Origin: Prostheceraeus crozeri
Taxonomy: Eukaryota > Platyhelminthes > Polycladida > Euryleptidae
DNA length: 64,000 bases
Direction: 5' to 3'
NCBI GenBank assembly: GCA_907163375.1
Contig: CAJQUW010002986.1
Span: forward strand, 934,001 to 998,000
This document shows positions 46,301 through 61,300 of the stretch, in pieces. A program made the position numbers and the translations under genes. Positions within the stretch are counted from its first letter, which is position 1, and each line of letters begins with the position of its first letter. The notes under the pieces are model-generated. The model was not told the DNA's origin, made no database searches, and was given only the letters and a program-made list of their open reading frames with translations.

Positions 46301-49300
46301 GAAATCCTCCACTCTTGAGTCCATGACATCAACACCACCTTTACCAGTGTTATAGTCCAAAATAACTTCTGGTTTTTGATCTTCTCTTTCTGATGGCCGG
46401 TTCGTTGTATGATAGCTGCTCATTAGGAGAACATTTTTATTTTTCTTTGGAACATATGATGTCAAGAGGACACGGTGGTCATGATTCCAAAAGTTTCTCG
46501 TTTCATGCACGGGTATGTCTTTTGCATTTTTCATAGCATGCGGAACATCGCGCCGCGAAGCTTGAATTGTCCCCGTCATGGTGAGTCCGCTGTTCAAAAG
46601 ATCGACGCATAATTCATACGATGTAAAATAGCGATCAAAATAAACATTCCGATGACTTTGATGATACGGTTCAGTTAATTGCATGACGATTGTTTTTGCT
46701 AGACCGGTCGCCCTAGCCCCATCAGCTCCATAGTACGGTAACGCATTCAGTGCGTAGCCATTTTCGGCATCGTATAGCCAAAAGACTTTGATGCCATACT
46801 TTGCCGGTTTTTGAGGCATGCATGTTCTGCCTGGGGAATAGCCACGATATGCGTATAATTGTTCGTCGACTGTTATTGAAGATGATGGTATGTAGTAACG
46901 ACGCAGGTTGAGAACAAATAAATCCCAAAACTCTCGGATGGCAGTTAGTTTATCAATTTCTTGACGCTCTCGCCTGTTTATTTTGTTATCAAAAGTCAAA
47001 TGTGCGAGCAAAATTTTCAAACGATTTTTAGAGATGGTGCAGCGGTAAAAAGGTCTACTGTCTGATGGAACGTAGAGGACAGTGATGACATATTGTCACG
47101 ATCGACACCCGCGCGAATAATCACAGCTATTCCTGCTTTCAGTTCATTGAAAGTAAACTTCTTTCCCAGTGCCTTCAATCTTCTGTTGGTATAGCGCAAT
47201 GATGTCCTCAGCATTTCTTCAGTTATGAAACAGCTAAATGACTGTTCCTCGGAGGCAGGAGCAATTGTAGGTCCATCGTGGAAATTGATCACATTTCTGC
47301 TCAGGCGTCTGGGCGGAGGAGCGTTGGGTTTCCATGTTACGCCACTAGGTGATGTCACATCGTCGCCGTTAGAGTTTTCGTTGCTGTCATCGTCGGAGTC
47401 TGAAGAACTGGTATCAATACTGCTTGCTTCTTCAACCAATTCACCATCACTCGATTGCAGATACAAATGTGGTTCTTCGACTGGTTCACCGTCGCTGCTG
47501 CCTGAGGTGTTATCGGAATCTTCGCCATCATCGCTGGATGCTTCATCTTCTCTTTCTTGCCGAAGTCGCAGCACAATGTTTTCGAGCGTCGGACGCATGT
47601 CAATGTGGAGGACTGAATCATGAAAATAACTTACAACGTTTAGATAGCAGTCTCGATAGTGTCGAAATTATCTCAGACGTCAAGAAAATCAATGAAATAA
47701 GTGACGCAATTCTATTCGAGTTGCTGTGTCTTCCTGCCAGATTCTTCAATTACATCATAGAAGCCACCGGTAGACAAATTTTCCTGAAACTTTTACTGAT
47801 ATCAAGATGACGTACTAAATCTGATGCAAGATAGTTGTTGGGGCACCATTACGCAATTTTGAGACAATCAGAAGTTGTCGATAGTTGGTATCGTTCCGTT
47901 CTGTCAAATTTGTCCATCACTTGAAAATTGGCGTCAACACCAAATTGCCCATTACGTAATAACAAACTTTGTCAGACATTAGGGTTTACATTCTGTTACT
48001 TATTCATGACATCATGATAAGAAATCAAGATGAATTTCAAGAGGAATTTTGAAAAATTGTCAAAAGTGAGGAATGAAGTCCCCAACTTCTCAGGAAATGC
48101 AATTCTACACCTGTAGAGAGGTGGGCCAAATATGACAAAATAATATTTTACCCCATGTTCCATTTGTTAAAATCGATTGATATTATGGGAGAAGTTTAAA
48201 TGATAGAAGTCACGCATGGAAACTTAATTTCAGCTTAGAACAAAAATGACAGCACTGTGAATACTTAGTTTCTACACATGTAGAGAGGTGGGCCGATGAG
48301 GGTTAAGGGGAGCCGACGGAACCGTTTTGTCTTGAACACAATTATCGGCATGGCTGACACGTACATCTTCAATATATCATTGATCTTGCGCTTCAGATAG
48401 ATTACTGCCCTATCTCCCAAGAAAGGCACTTTGAGGAAGAACTACTTCTTTTCCAGAGCTATTGTAGTAGGTTCAGGACTGAAAGTGATAACTGTTTTCC
48501 CTTCCTCGATGTCTTCGTCACTAGGAGATCCTCTTGATGTGTCAGAACATCGGTGCACCTGAACGTCTTTTGGTCTGGACTGTACATAAATTACCACAGC
48601 CTTGCTCCCTAAGTGTATAAAGTGAATCTAGTCCGGAATTTAGACCTACGAGCTCATCGTCAGTGCTCCAGTGATGTAACCCAGTCCGAATTATTGAAGA
48701 TTCGAAAGACACTCCATTTAAATGAATATCCTGAACATTTGCTGAACCGTTTTTTAAAGCAGCGCATTCCTGAACCTGTAACAATATGACCTGTCGGATG
48801 ACGATTCAAACGTCATCTGCAATAAATTCACTCAACAATGCCAACCTCTTGATGCTTACAGAAACAACTCTAACCAAGCCAGTCTGAACAGTCCTTCTGT
48901 GCGCACCCCAATGGGCTAGTGATGCTGTTAGAGATTTGTTAGTCTAACAGTGCTTCTATGCGATCGCTCTTGATTGGGGTAAGAAAGGATTGAATGGAGA
49001 GTGGAGTCATCACCGAAAGAGTGGATTGGAGACACCGGCATTGATTGTGAAACGATCAGAGAGGAATCCATCGACAAGAATCATAACATAACGATTAGTA
49101 AGGAAGTACTCTATCCACCGCACGGCTTCCACATGGATTCCGGGAGATAGAAACTTATTGAGTTGAGTCGGATGCCAAACTAAATATTCATGGGTTTTAT
49201 TTAGCTGAGAAATAACCGGTCATACAGCATGAGAAATATACAAAAGGATGCACAAATGAGAAAGGAGACTCGATTGAATGCCTTTGACATGTCAAGGGAT

Positions 49301-52300
49301 GCTGCTGTGAACTCTCCAAACTTAGCAAGCAATAATGATCGAAGATGAATCACATAAGCCAGAACGTCACCTGTGGGACGAGCCTTTCTAATCCATACTG
49401 ACGATCACTTAACAAACCATGGGACCAGAGATGAGAAATAAGGCTTCAGACATCAAAGATTTGAAAACCTTGCTTATATTAGAGGTGATTGCAATTGAAC
49501 ATAATTGCATGGATCACTTATCTCTCCCTTCTTTGGAAGAGAGACTACGTGAGCAACTTTCCAAGAAGCCGGGCACCCACCCACTGCCACAGATGGCTGG
49601 AAGAGTTGAGTGAGCACTGGAGTAAAGCCATGATCTAAATTCCTCGACGATCATATTCTCCGTACGGCAAGAAAAGGTCAAACTACACCAACACTTCTGG
49701 AATCAGGAATAAATTTTTGTTGGTTTTGCTGGCTGAGTCCTTCAATGCATGATAGTTTGAACCCACTCGTAGCAACGAGTACCTGTAGGAAAAAACGCAG
49801 CGCCTGCGACTGTCAAAGGATCAAACGATATTGTCCAAAACTGTGGACCATGATTTCGATTATACACAGTAAATGACTTACTCAGGCAACGTGACCTTCT
49901 ATAATCTCTCAATAAGATACTAACAGATATACACTGTAATGGCTTCGGCAAGGGTTGTTTTTATTACAATAAAACTAAGCTTGCATGTGTTTTTACAAAT
50001 CTATCCCCCATCCAAGAAGGTACGAAACCATGTTTGCAAATTAGGACGAAGTTTGACCTTGACTTAGACCTTCTTCCACCGGCAACCCACATCAAGCTAG
50101 GCTCATTAACTGGTGAGAATTGTGGTGCTTCCCGATGACAGAATCGAACATGGGACTTCCTCCACTGTGCCAACTGATCTATCCTACTATCTGTTACACT
50201 CAACCGTCAAGTGGTTTGTTAACGACAATTCACCAATCCCTGTATATAGCTGACATGAAATTATCGCTTTCTTCTATTGACCTGATTTAGCGGTAATTGA
50301 GGAGCTGCATTGATGATTTAAAATGACGTCGTTGCATTTGAAAAAAAGTTCGGTCTACTCAGACTACAGTCTAAATAAAATTAAAAAATTAGAAGCCTAC
50401 ACAGGCGTTATTTTTAAAGCACTGGCGTCACTTTGAAATTAAAAATCCAAAAACATAGTACAACAATTTGTAAGCGTAATTATTGAAAACGAAATCAACT
50501 CACTTTATCACCTCTATTGCCTTTGGTATGACTTTCTTCCACGATGTCCGAAAACTGGGCGCATTTTTATGACGACATGTTTGCAACAATTCATTGGCAA
50601 CGTAAAACAGTATCAGCTGGCGATTTTCATTTGCTGCAATAAGATAATGTACATGATAACGCAAAACGAATATTTCAGATCGGAAGTCATGGTGTGCAGG
50701 CAAAGCAGACTTTAGATACCCGTAAAGAATTATTGTGATATATATTATATATTTGCAGCTGTCGTGATTATAGGTAGACAGAACACTAAAACAGTTTCGT
50801 TTTTGTCCATCATCAATCTACTTAAATGAAGGCAGAACATATTTTTATGAACAAGCATTCTTTGAAAACTTTCAAGACATTTCACATCTCACACATTTGA
50901 AAAGCATGTCTTTGAATATTTGAAGGATTTTTTTGGAGTCTCCTACAACTGATATTTCAAATTTATCTGAATTATTCACGTTTTAGTAATTGCAAAAATA
51001 GCAAAATCTTCTTGTCTAACATAATTTTGAAGGTTTAACAAACTTGACAGATGAGAACACTGACTCACAGATCAAACATCTAATGGTATAATTTGGCTAT
51101 TGCTTAAAAGAGGCTTGCTTATATACAGCTCCTCGTTTGGAAAGGCGACCGAAAATAGAGCAAATTGGAAAAAATATGCAAAACACAGTAGCGAATGAAA
51201 TAAAACGTCGACCATTTCATAATTGATCGACACAAGCAGCATCTCGACTTTCAAACAGTGTCCTGCAATTAATAAAATATTGTAGAACACGACGTAGTTA
51301 AAAACAGCGAAGATGCGAGAACGGAAGAAATACAAAGTTAAACAAATGCCGATGAAAATCCAAGAAAAAAATCCAGTATACCATGATAAAGAGAAAGATA
51401 GCCCAATAACCAAATGTAAGTAGCCTATATAACATATATATTACATCAGCATGCAATACATACTCCAAAATGCCAGGATAGGGGAAATACGAACTTAAGA
51501 CCAACGACGAAATGCTAGACTACATTACTGATAGAGATATACATATAATTGAAAAAACTGAAATTTTTAGCTATACGCATGGTAGGAGATAGCAGGGAGG
51601 CACCATGTGGTTGCAAAATTAAATTTTTCGGCTCCTAACTTTATGGCGGGGTCAACTGAGGAAGCATCAAGGCAAGAAAATAAACTGCGAACTTAATCAG
51701 GACATCTTGTTAATCAGGACATGGGAGAAAGGAGGAACTCCCGTTCAGTCAGTAAGATATCAGTTATGAGTGACCTGGAATTCCCACCCATGGGCTTCTA
51801 ATTTGCCTAAAAACAAGGCCTCAGAAAGGTACATCAGTGTCATCCAGGATAAAATCATTAAAAACAAGGACGATTTTTAGATCAACAGATATAGTCTCTA
51901 TACTTTTTCTTAAAGAAGTTCTACGCCTGAAGTGTATTATTACACCCAATCCAAATGAGTTAGTAGAGTTGCTAAATATCAAGTCATAACTCTCTTAAGG
52001 ACTCATTCATCTGTTTCTAAAAAATAAAACTTTGTATAAAGTACAGTGCGGAGAAAACATCCTGTGGAGAAATAAATGTCGGTCGTTCTGTCTAGAAATA
52101 CTCTAAAAGAGTTAATTCTCCCAAAAGCATTCGCACATGAATTAGTCTTGTTGGACAGGCAATAACTACGTACTGCAAGACTTATCTTGGATTTTGCAGC
52201 CCCTTGTTATGATGGTCAAATTCTTAGACGTCCTGTTTGTGGCACCAGCTGCTATGAACCTGCTCTTATGCGGATTTTTGTATAACTTCGGAATTCAGAA

Positions 52301-55300
52301 AAGTCAGTTATTAATTGCCTTGGGGAAATTCATACAACTACGAGTAGGTAAAACAAAATGTCGCGCGAGAAAATGCCAGCAAGGCTGGTAAAATGTGAAA
52401 ACAATGATATAATCTCACGTGTGTTGTAGGAATTATTTAGACCTATACATTTTCGATGCATAAAAGCTTTCTCAAATACAGCAAGTGGCAAAATTAAAAG
52501 GGATCAGATGCACTGTGCAAAGCGTGCGTGCAAGCATAACATTCAAGAATAATCTTAAATTCACAACAAAAAATGAGTAGGAAATATTCATCTCACGAAT
52601 CAGCAGATGCATATCTAGATATCATTCACTTCATTTTTATACATTCCTATTTTTCATATCTTATACTTTCGTACGTATGTATTCTTACGTTTCATATGTG
52701 ATCCTGGTGCGTTGACACAACCGATTTGATGTAATGACTGACTAGATGTACGAAAAAAGTGCTCACCATACGTGCATTGCATACCAGAATCATAGACCAA
52801 AAACTTCCAAAAAAATTAAAAATGTGGAATCCTAGAAGCATATCTTAACAGGAAAAACAGGAGGAATGGCTAAAAAAATAGAAGGCCTGTATTTATGACG
52901 ATCAGATATCAATATGACTCATGGATATAAAACATTACATTCACAGTAAAGTCTCATCCTGCTATTACAGCGAGAGAGAAAACAGCGTCCGTCTGGTATT
53001 TCGGCCAATTCTCCGCTCCTCAACTCAGAAGTTGTTTTGATTCATTCATTCTTTGTACATTAAATGACTTAGATAAAAAAGGTGTACAGATTAAAAACCC
53101 AACCAGGTAAGAAAAAATGAAAAACAGAAGATAAGGTAATACCGGTTTGCGGCGGCAATTATGTCAGCTTAATAAATTCAAATTTCTGCATTTTTTCTTA
53201 ATCTATGCCCCTGTTACAAGCGAAGTTTACTTAAAAGTGATGAGACTGATTCATTGTATATCGATGATGCATGATATTAGAGATATCTTAAATTTCGCAA
53301 TATTTTTCCGAATCAAACCCCGAAATTTAGCGCATGCGTCATTCTATGATTCATAATAAATGAAAGCGACTAAGACAATTCCAAGACCTTGTTTTTAAGT
53401 GTAATCAATTATTGATTATTTAACAAAAATTGATTATTGCCAATTTAAGTTCGTCGAAAGACCGAATGCGTCAATAATCTGAAATTGCTATCTTTTCAGA
53501 ATGATCTGTCCCGAAAAGTCTGATGAACACGAGTCTTCTCGACATGATTTCCTAGAAGAGAACCAAAATGAACTGTGAGTGAATACAATGTGATGCTTTT
53601 CAGTCACACCGCGGCTGTAAGATTTGTCCTGCATGCCATTACGTCGTGCTAAAACGGAAACAAATCTGTCGAGTAAGTTTGAGTATAGCAGCTTATATGA
53701 TATCATTGAAGATGTCATCCACATCTTCGCATACATCCTTGCCATCTTTCGATGTATCGGGAAATATCCGAGTTCCGCATCACTCAAACGTCATTAGCAA
53801 GTCTTCAAAAAAAAAAACCTTGGTGGGCGCAAGTCAAATTCATGAAATTGATCTGGAGTTCAAGGCTAAAGCGAAACATGTGTCCAGCACAATCATTACT
53901 GAGCAGAATATCTCATCTCAACAAGACTCAAGACTAAGCCAAGTGAAACTAGCTATGTCAATGAACTTTTATCAACACATCAATCCTGTTCATCTCTGGA
54001 ATAAGCAGCGAACTAACCTATTCATTCAATTACCTGCTCTCCATAAAAGTCAACAAGGCAACAGATTGTACTAGTAGTGAAGAGATACTCAGCAGAATTG
54101 CAAAATCGTCCTACTAGTACTTTCGAAAGACTACACCAAATTTGCTGAAAAAATCAATTTCAGGTTTTTTCGATGTCATCCAGGCAACATTTCCAAATAA
54201 CAAAACTTTTTTGCTCCATCATTGAATCTAGGAGACCTTCAAACCAACAGTGGTTAGACCGACATCTAGTAAGTCTAGTAGTCTGTAAGAGTTCTGGAAA
54301 AAATGACTTCACGTGATTTTCTTTCTGAAAACCAAATTCTTAAAAAATCAAGTTTACCAAAACATCAGTCCTAAAAATCTCCAAATTTGATTTTCAGAGT
54401 CAGACACCACCTGAGATGCGGTGACTGTATGAAGATACTAAAATTGTTCATGTCTTTTCCAAGATATATTGAAGTGATAATCTCTTCAACGGTCATAACC
54501 AAAGACAGTGGAAGATGTAAAGACTGCAAACCCGTGTGAAATCTGGAAACTGAAGATATCTATGACGAGTACAAAAATAATTTTACTAAATTATTTATTT
54601 TTATTAATTTGACTAAATTTAAAAAAATATCCAAATAACCAAGACATGATTGACAAAGATATGTGAGCAACACATTGAAATCACAAAATGCAAAGAACAA
54701 TCAAGTTACATTAAAAATACCTGCAGAGACAGTGAAAGTAAAAAATGATTGAAATACATGTACCATCAAAGCACAATTTCAGTAATCAAGAAGACGCGAT
54801 AAAAAACAAAGTACGAAATGCCCATAGCATGTAATGAATGAAACAATGACAAATAAATCAGAATCACTGGCCTTAATTTTGGATCACTAATGCCAAGGTT
54901 GGCAATTTATTGCGTAGGATAACAAGTCAATGTCAGGCTTGAATGAAGAGGAGGCCTTGAAGGTCAGCATCTGTGAATTGGACTCTGATTCTCCTATTTG
55001 TCAGCTTCAAGCGGATGAGCAGTTGTTCACACTAGCATTTAGTCCCGAACAATGATTACTGTGTCCACCAGTTATACATGCGGAGATAAGGAAGTGTTCA
55101 GTGTTAAAATATTACATTCTTTGCTCATAACATGCTCACAGATCATATGTACTGCTGCATAAATAGCTTCAATGACACGATTGAAGTATTGTTTCTTCTT
55201 CTCTTCTTCTTCGTGGAAAATGACTCCAGTGGATTATTTTTGGTTTGACTTGTAATTGACATGCGTGACGCTAATATCGAAAAATGCTGTCACTCCACGT

Positions 55301-58300
55301 GCCCAGAAATCTCCTGCTTTGATATCCAGTCTTGTTTCAGAACTAGCATTCGTAGGTTTCAGTTGAAACTTCTCATTGTTCAAAGGTAGAAGATGGGGCT
55401 CCTTTGCAACATTCTTAGACTTTTAAACGAGAGTGGTGAGAACGTCTCTGATGTTATTGTGTCTCTGAGAAATAAAGCCACCTTTCTTGCACGTCAAGGC
55501 ATGATTAGTAGAAAATTGTTCGCCACAGGTGCAGTGGCTTGGTAATTCATAAAGAGGCATATCATAACGCATTCGCATGGCGACGCAAAATTCTTGCTAA
55601 TTAAAAAAAATCCGTTCTTGTAACGGTAATGCATTCAACCAAGAACTGGCTCCCTCGTCCTGTGCTTGTTCTACTGTTCTTTTTATTTGCCGTGTTAAAT
55701 TCTCGTCAACCATTATCTTTTTTTCATGTAACTTGCTTGTCTTCATTTCTTCAATCTCTTTATTGCTTTCCTCCTCGTAACAGTTTGAGAGGATGTGGTC
55801 TTGCATTATTATACAGAGAATCAGATTTCCTGTTTTTAATCTCGAGCATTCGTACTGTAACGGTGAGTCAGAGGCGAAAGATGGCGCACTAAGTCCTCCC
55901 ACGCGGGCAGGAAGAGTAAATAACTGTAGAACCTATTCAGAGAATGGTCCTGGCAAGTCAAATAACGTTGGTAGAAATAGTCATTGAGGAAAAATTCATT
56001 ATTGATATGAAAGTTTGCAACGCAGACATCATTTTTAGTTATCTAGATAACTGGATCAACAAACGATGTAGAGGTCGCAAGTCGTATCCGAGAATCTTTA
56101 CGTTCTGGACCTGAATCCATCAATGGCCTGTGATCGACAAGAGTGAAGGCGCGCCATCAGAAGGCAGCAACCAAATGACCCCGTTCAACGGAGACAAGGA
56201 GGAAAAACGAGGAATCATGTAAGTTGTTGTGCAATGATTGGCCTGCATGCACAAGTTAACACCTCACTTGTCCGAACTCAATGCGTAATAAAACATAAAA
56301 TCAAAATCTTAGATAATTGATCATTTTAAGTCCGATATGGTATTCAAGTTGCTCATAAGATGTTCAAAATGCTCACAACTATATCGCCACAGCGAGGCGT
56401 TAGAGAAAAACATATGCATTGGCTGGTTACAAACAACAAGCAAAGTCAGAACGAAAAATTGATAAAGTACAAGCATAGCCATAACTTAGGAAATACACAA
56501 GGTTATCAAACCAAACTTCACACACGACATAACCACAACTCAGTCAATAGCGCAATACCACCCATAGACCAGTACCGCACCAAACACGTGCTCAGCACAG
56601 CAAAACAACATAGTTCATCATTCAAATCATTTCACACAATCGCCACCAGCAAATCAATTTCAAGCATAGCCATAGCGACCAAGATATTTACTCAATCAAC
56701 GTGACCAACATCACAAACTAATGTCAATGATCCCAAAGGGTGCGCAATTCAGTCCCCATCCTCCTGCATGCCCTGCAACGGACACAGCAGGCTCTCAAAG
56801 TTGACCTAATTTCACGGATTTTACGAAATTTGAACATCTCCTCTACTAATTTCAAGCATAGCCATAGCCGCCAAGATATTTACTCAATCAACTCAATCAA
56901 CATCACAAACTAATGTCAATGATCCCAAAGGATGCGCAATTCAGTCCCCATCCTCCTGCATGCCCTGCAACGGACACAGCAGGCTCTCAAAGTTGACCTA
57001 ATTTCACGAATTTGAACATCTCTACTAATTTCAAGCATAGCCATAGAACCTAAGATATTTACTCAATCAACTCAACCAACATCACAAACTAATGTCAATG
57101 ATCCCAAAGGATGCGCAATTCAGTCCCCATCCTCCTGCATGCCCTGCAACGGACACAGCAGGCTCTCAAAGTTGACCTAATTTCACGAATTTGAACATCT
57201 CTACTAATTTCAAGCATAGCCATAGAACCCAAGATATTTACTCAATCAACTCAACCAACATCACAAACTAATGTCAATGATCCCAAAGGATGCGCAATTC
57301 AGTCCCCATCCTCCAGCATGCCCTCCAACGGACACAGCAGGCTCTCAAAGTTGACCTAATTTCACGGATTTTACGAAATTTGAACATCTCCTCTACTAAT
57401 TTCAAGCATAGCCATAGCCGCCAAGATATTCACTCAATCAACTCAACCAAAATCACAAACTAATGCCAATGATCCCAAAGGATGCGCAATTCAGTCCCCA
57501 TCCTCCTGCATGCCCTGCAACGGACACAGCAGGCTCTCAAAGTTGACCTAATTTCACGGATTTTACGAAATTTGACCATCTCCTCTACTAATTTCAAGCA
57601 TAGCCATGGCGGGCAAGATTTTCACTCAATCAATGCAATCAACATCACAATCAGCATTACCTCTTCATTTTGTTTCAATCGTAAAGGAAAGGAAGTCGGT
57701 GCATCAATAACTCACATTTTCTAAGTCACAGCACAATTAAATTCATCTGACTGATATTTCTGTTTCTGTGAATTTACCAGGGTTTTCGTGGGGATTGATA
57801 TTTGAATCCCCACTTCACCCCATTCCCACAGAAAAGCCTGTGGGTTTCCTCACAGAATCCCTACACCCCACAGGATAAGACCTTGATTAATATGTCGCTC
57901 TTGTTCGTGCAGAATGATTGATGTACAATATCTCCAACTCAGTGGAACTTCTGTACAGCATTCAACCAGCCGAAGGCCGTATTTGACTCCAGATATGCTG
58001 AATGGGAGTCCTTGAAGAAAGTCACCGACTTCGTGTTGCAACTTTTATGACTTTTCTTTGATATCCTCGGTATAGGCCTATTGTTCTTTAAAATTGCAGC
58101 ATTTTCTATCAGTATTGAGCCTTGATTCTGACTTGCCAGCTGGAAATTATTGTACCGAAAAGTTGACTAAATGCTCGTTTAAGTAAGGAATAGAGCCATC
58201 TATGCACACGTATTTGAGTAACAAATTTACATTTGCCTGAATCATTTGGTTCCTTTAGCAGATAGGTGTTCTTTATCTATCTCGACTGATTCGTAAGTTT

Positions 58301-61300
58301 TTGTCGTCTGCTGCCAGCTTACACGTACAGTTTGCATAGGTTCTTCTCATTTCGCTCTTAATTCTTTAATGATTCATGAGACATGACACCTTTTTTCCAT
58401 AAAACTACCATAACGTAGTTTACCGTAAACGTAATTCTTTCTCGAAATGTTTCTTTTTAATAGTATGACAACATTGTCTTTATTTCTTTGCTTTTGTAAC
58501 AAATCGGTTATTGATCAGCTGGTGTTTTTCAAACTTCCTCCTTCACTCACTTTGGATTTTTGGTCGACCTAACCTAGTTATTGACCATGTCGATCCTACT
58601 TCATTTCGCTACAGGATTATTTGAAGGGTACAATTTTTGCATTAATGTTCCCTTCAAGGAAACAGGTTTGTATAAAAATTCGACAAATACATGTAGACTA
58701 AAGGAAACATGGCCTTATCAAATGTTGAGATGAAATATCAATATGAGTATGTACTTAGTTCTGCACAACACTGGACCATTGCATAGGCATAGTACACCAT
58801 TTTTTATATTTCGCTATTTTGAAATTTCGATGTTTCTTATATTCGCCTTTTACTGTTCACTGTTTTGAGATTCGCTAAGAAACCGGTCTACATCAAGTAA
58901 AATCAAACCTAGGCTTACATGACATCATGTACACATGTTGTGCGAAGCATTCTCAAGAAATATACACACATTGATTTCAAAAGAACTATGCTTAATTTCA
59001 AAAGAAATATGCTATTTTCAAGTAATAGGAATTCAATCAACATACAAAGATAGGGTTGAACACAAAAAATATTCATATGTTGCTACACTGCCAGTACTTC
59101 AAAATGGTCACTCTGTCACAAAAAAAGCCACTATCAAACATTCTTACGTGGGCCTTCACTATATGTTTGCGGTCTACCAATGTGTGTTATAGCCATCGTT
59201 TATTCCTCATTGGATCATGTCATGTTCATATGTATGAATATTCCCGTTTAATATTCGTTAATTGAATTAATGTAGCAATAATTGACAATTCTATCTCCAT
59301 CAATGCCGATAAAGAAGTAAAATATCAAAGCGAGTTTGGTCTTTATGCATTTCAAGTCTAGAATTGTTTCGCAGTAGAAATCGACGATATACACGTGGTG
59401 AAGGAAAAAGCTTTAAATTAATCTAATCTACTAATATATATATAGATTTCGCTGTTTCTCGACCACTCATGTCACCGAATTGAATTTGGAGGATGTTGAC
59501 CCATTTGTGTATGGTGATGAAATGCAGCGCAATGAACCATTTATTGAGGTACACTTAAGTGTGCAGTTACGGATGCCTATCAGATGAAAATGAAAGTTCT
59601 GACAAGTCGTGGACAAGTGAAAAATCTGAGCTTTCATTATAACTATGACTGCAATGCGAGTAGATGGCTTACAGTTGAATGATTTGGTGTAAGAAATCTT
59701 TATCACACTGTTCATGTATCCGACGAAAATCATTCAACATTTTCATGTATCTTGCTTTGTGGGCTGGACCCAACAGGTATTCTATATCGTAATTAGTTTA
59801 AATCCAGGTTGATAATGATTAATCGCATTGATTACGCAAGCTCAATTATATCACAAATAATTTTATCTGAGTTATTTTTACTATTAGAGCTAATATTTGT
59901 AAGTCTCCATTCGGCTCTGCAGTAAAAGAAACTTTCAGAATTCTTCCACTTCAGACGTCCTTGAGACACCGGGAATCATTATCATCCAAAATTATTGAAC
60001 GTGTGTTGCTAATGTGAGAATGATCAGCATTGATATTTCATGCATTTTAAGTGGGAGATGGGTAGGCTGCGTGATACTTTGTAATTCAACATCGAAGTTG
60101 ATTGTGTGATATGATGTCAGTTCTGATTGCTTCTAGTGAATATCAAAAATCTTCAGAATCCCCATAGAAGTGCTATGGCAGCTGTGGGGATGACCATTCC
60201 CACCCCATACCCATGGGTATCCCCACAGAATCCCCATACCACGGCAACCATGGAATTCAATGATGCTCTCTGTACTGCTCTCTGTTATTTGAATTAAGCT
60301 TTTATCAAAGTAAGGGAACCTTTTTGCTATGCATTTCTTGTTGCACGGTAATATACTTTCCTATACTTGGAATATATATCATCGGAATCATTCCCATTTA
60401 TGATGGGATCACACTTTAGATGAGTTAATAAACTAGAAGGATCTTGTATGTCATACTTTTCCTTGTATTCTTCCTGCAGTGCATAGTCACCGAGATTCTT
60501 GGTAGCTCGAACTCTTTCGATTTGTTGGAACATAATGAGCTCCTTGAACTTATCTATAAACTCTAAAACGTGGCATTTCTTGCCAAGGAAATCTTTTATG
60601 GGTGGCCTCATGTCTATTATTTCTAAATAATTTGTCGAAACCCATTGCTCTTAATTGAGACATGCTGTTATCGACACAGCGACTTCCTTGATATTGGCGA
60701 AACCAATCAGAAAATGACTTTGGGTCGGTAATATTTAATTTCTTTTCAATTGCATATCACTCAGAATACAACTGCAGCAATCGTGTAACAATATCATCGG
60801 CATACATAAAACCTTTCTTCTCATGAAATATGTCATTGATGATGGCTGTTCTGAAATTGATCGGATAACCTTTATTTTGTAGGTAACGCTCAATATTTTC
60901 TTGTGTATGTCTAGCGCACAATAAATGTCGTGTTCCCTTAAAACATAGTAAATGGCAGCGCTCAGGGCTTTGTCATCGTCACTTCCAATGAATAAAATAT
61001 CTTCATCAACACGGATCATTTTGCGTAATTCAAAAAGAAGATGATCCTAAGTGTTCGTGTCTTTCGAATAATGTATCATAGAAGGACCAATAAATGTTGG
61101 GATCCCTTGGTCCCTGTTCTTCAAGAGAGTTATTTCTTTAGACGTCGTAGGTGTCAAATAGAAGTCACCGACGTCAAACGTTGTATCTATGCACAGGGCT
61201 GTTCCAGCTTCTGTGGTTGTAAAACGCTTGACGTCGGTCATTTGTTGGTCATTAAAATGTTTATGGGATAGTCATGACAAATTATACTTAGGAGATATCT

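Larger units (their letters stand above)
43121..48306 (-). mobile_element. piggyBac transposon with TTAA duplications, carrying a nested insert
   Basis: TTAA at 43121-43124 and 48303-48306 flank an element of 5178 bp whose ends begin CCCTCATCGG on both sides, the piggyBac rule (TTAA then CCC). A subterminal word CCCACCTCTCTACA(T/G)GTGTAGAA lies near both ends (43162-43184 and, inverted, 48107-48133 and 48269-48293). Inside is a piggyBac transposase on the minus strand and a 2.2 kb hAT-like element. Without that insert the piggyBac is about 2.97 kb, normal for the family. Confidence 0.9.
41100..50503 (-). other. RPRD2-like intron 2
   Basis: A 9.4 kb intron. In order it holds a tRNA-like sequence, a TTCGCGAA MITE, a Penelope-like remnant split by a piggyBac with a hAT-like insert, a Jockey-like LINE remnant and a tRNA-derived SINE. 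Confidence 0.7.

Noticed and set aside
47225-47810. Plus-strand frames over the piggyBac N-terminus
   Set aside because: Shadow of the acidic Ser/Asp-rich transposase N-terminus.
53646-54074. 142-codon plus-strand frame as a gene
   Set aside because: No recognised domain, no splice signals that support it, and the opposite strand is also open.
56658-57652. CRISPR-like array
   Set aside because: Units are contiguous 179-193 bp tandem copies without unique spacers, in a eukaryotic transposon end.
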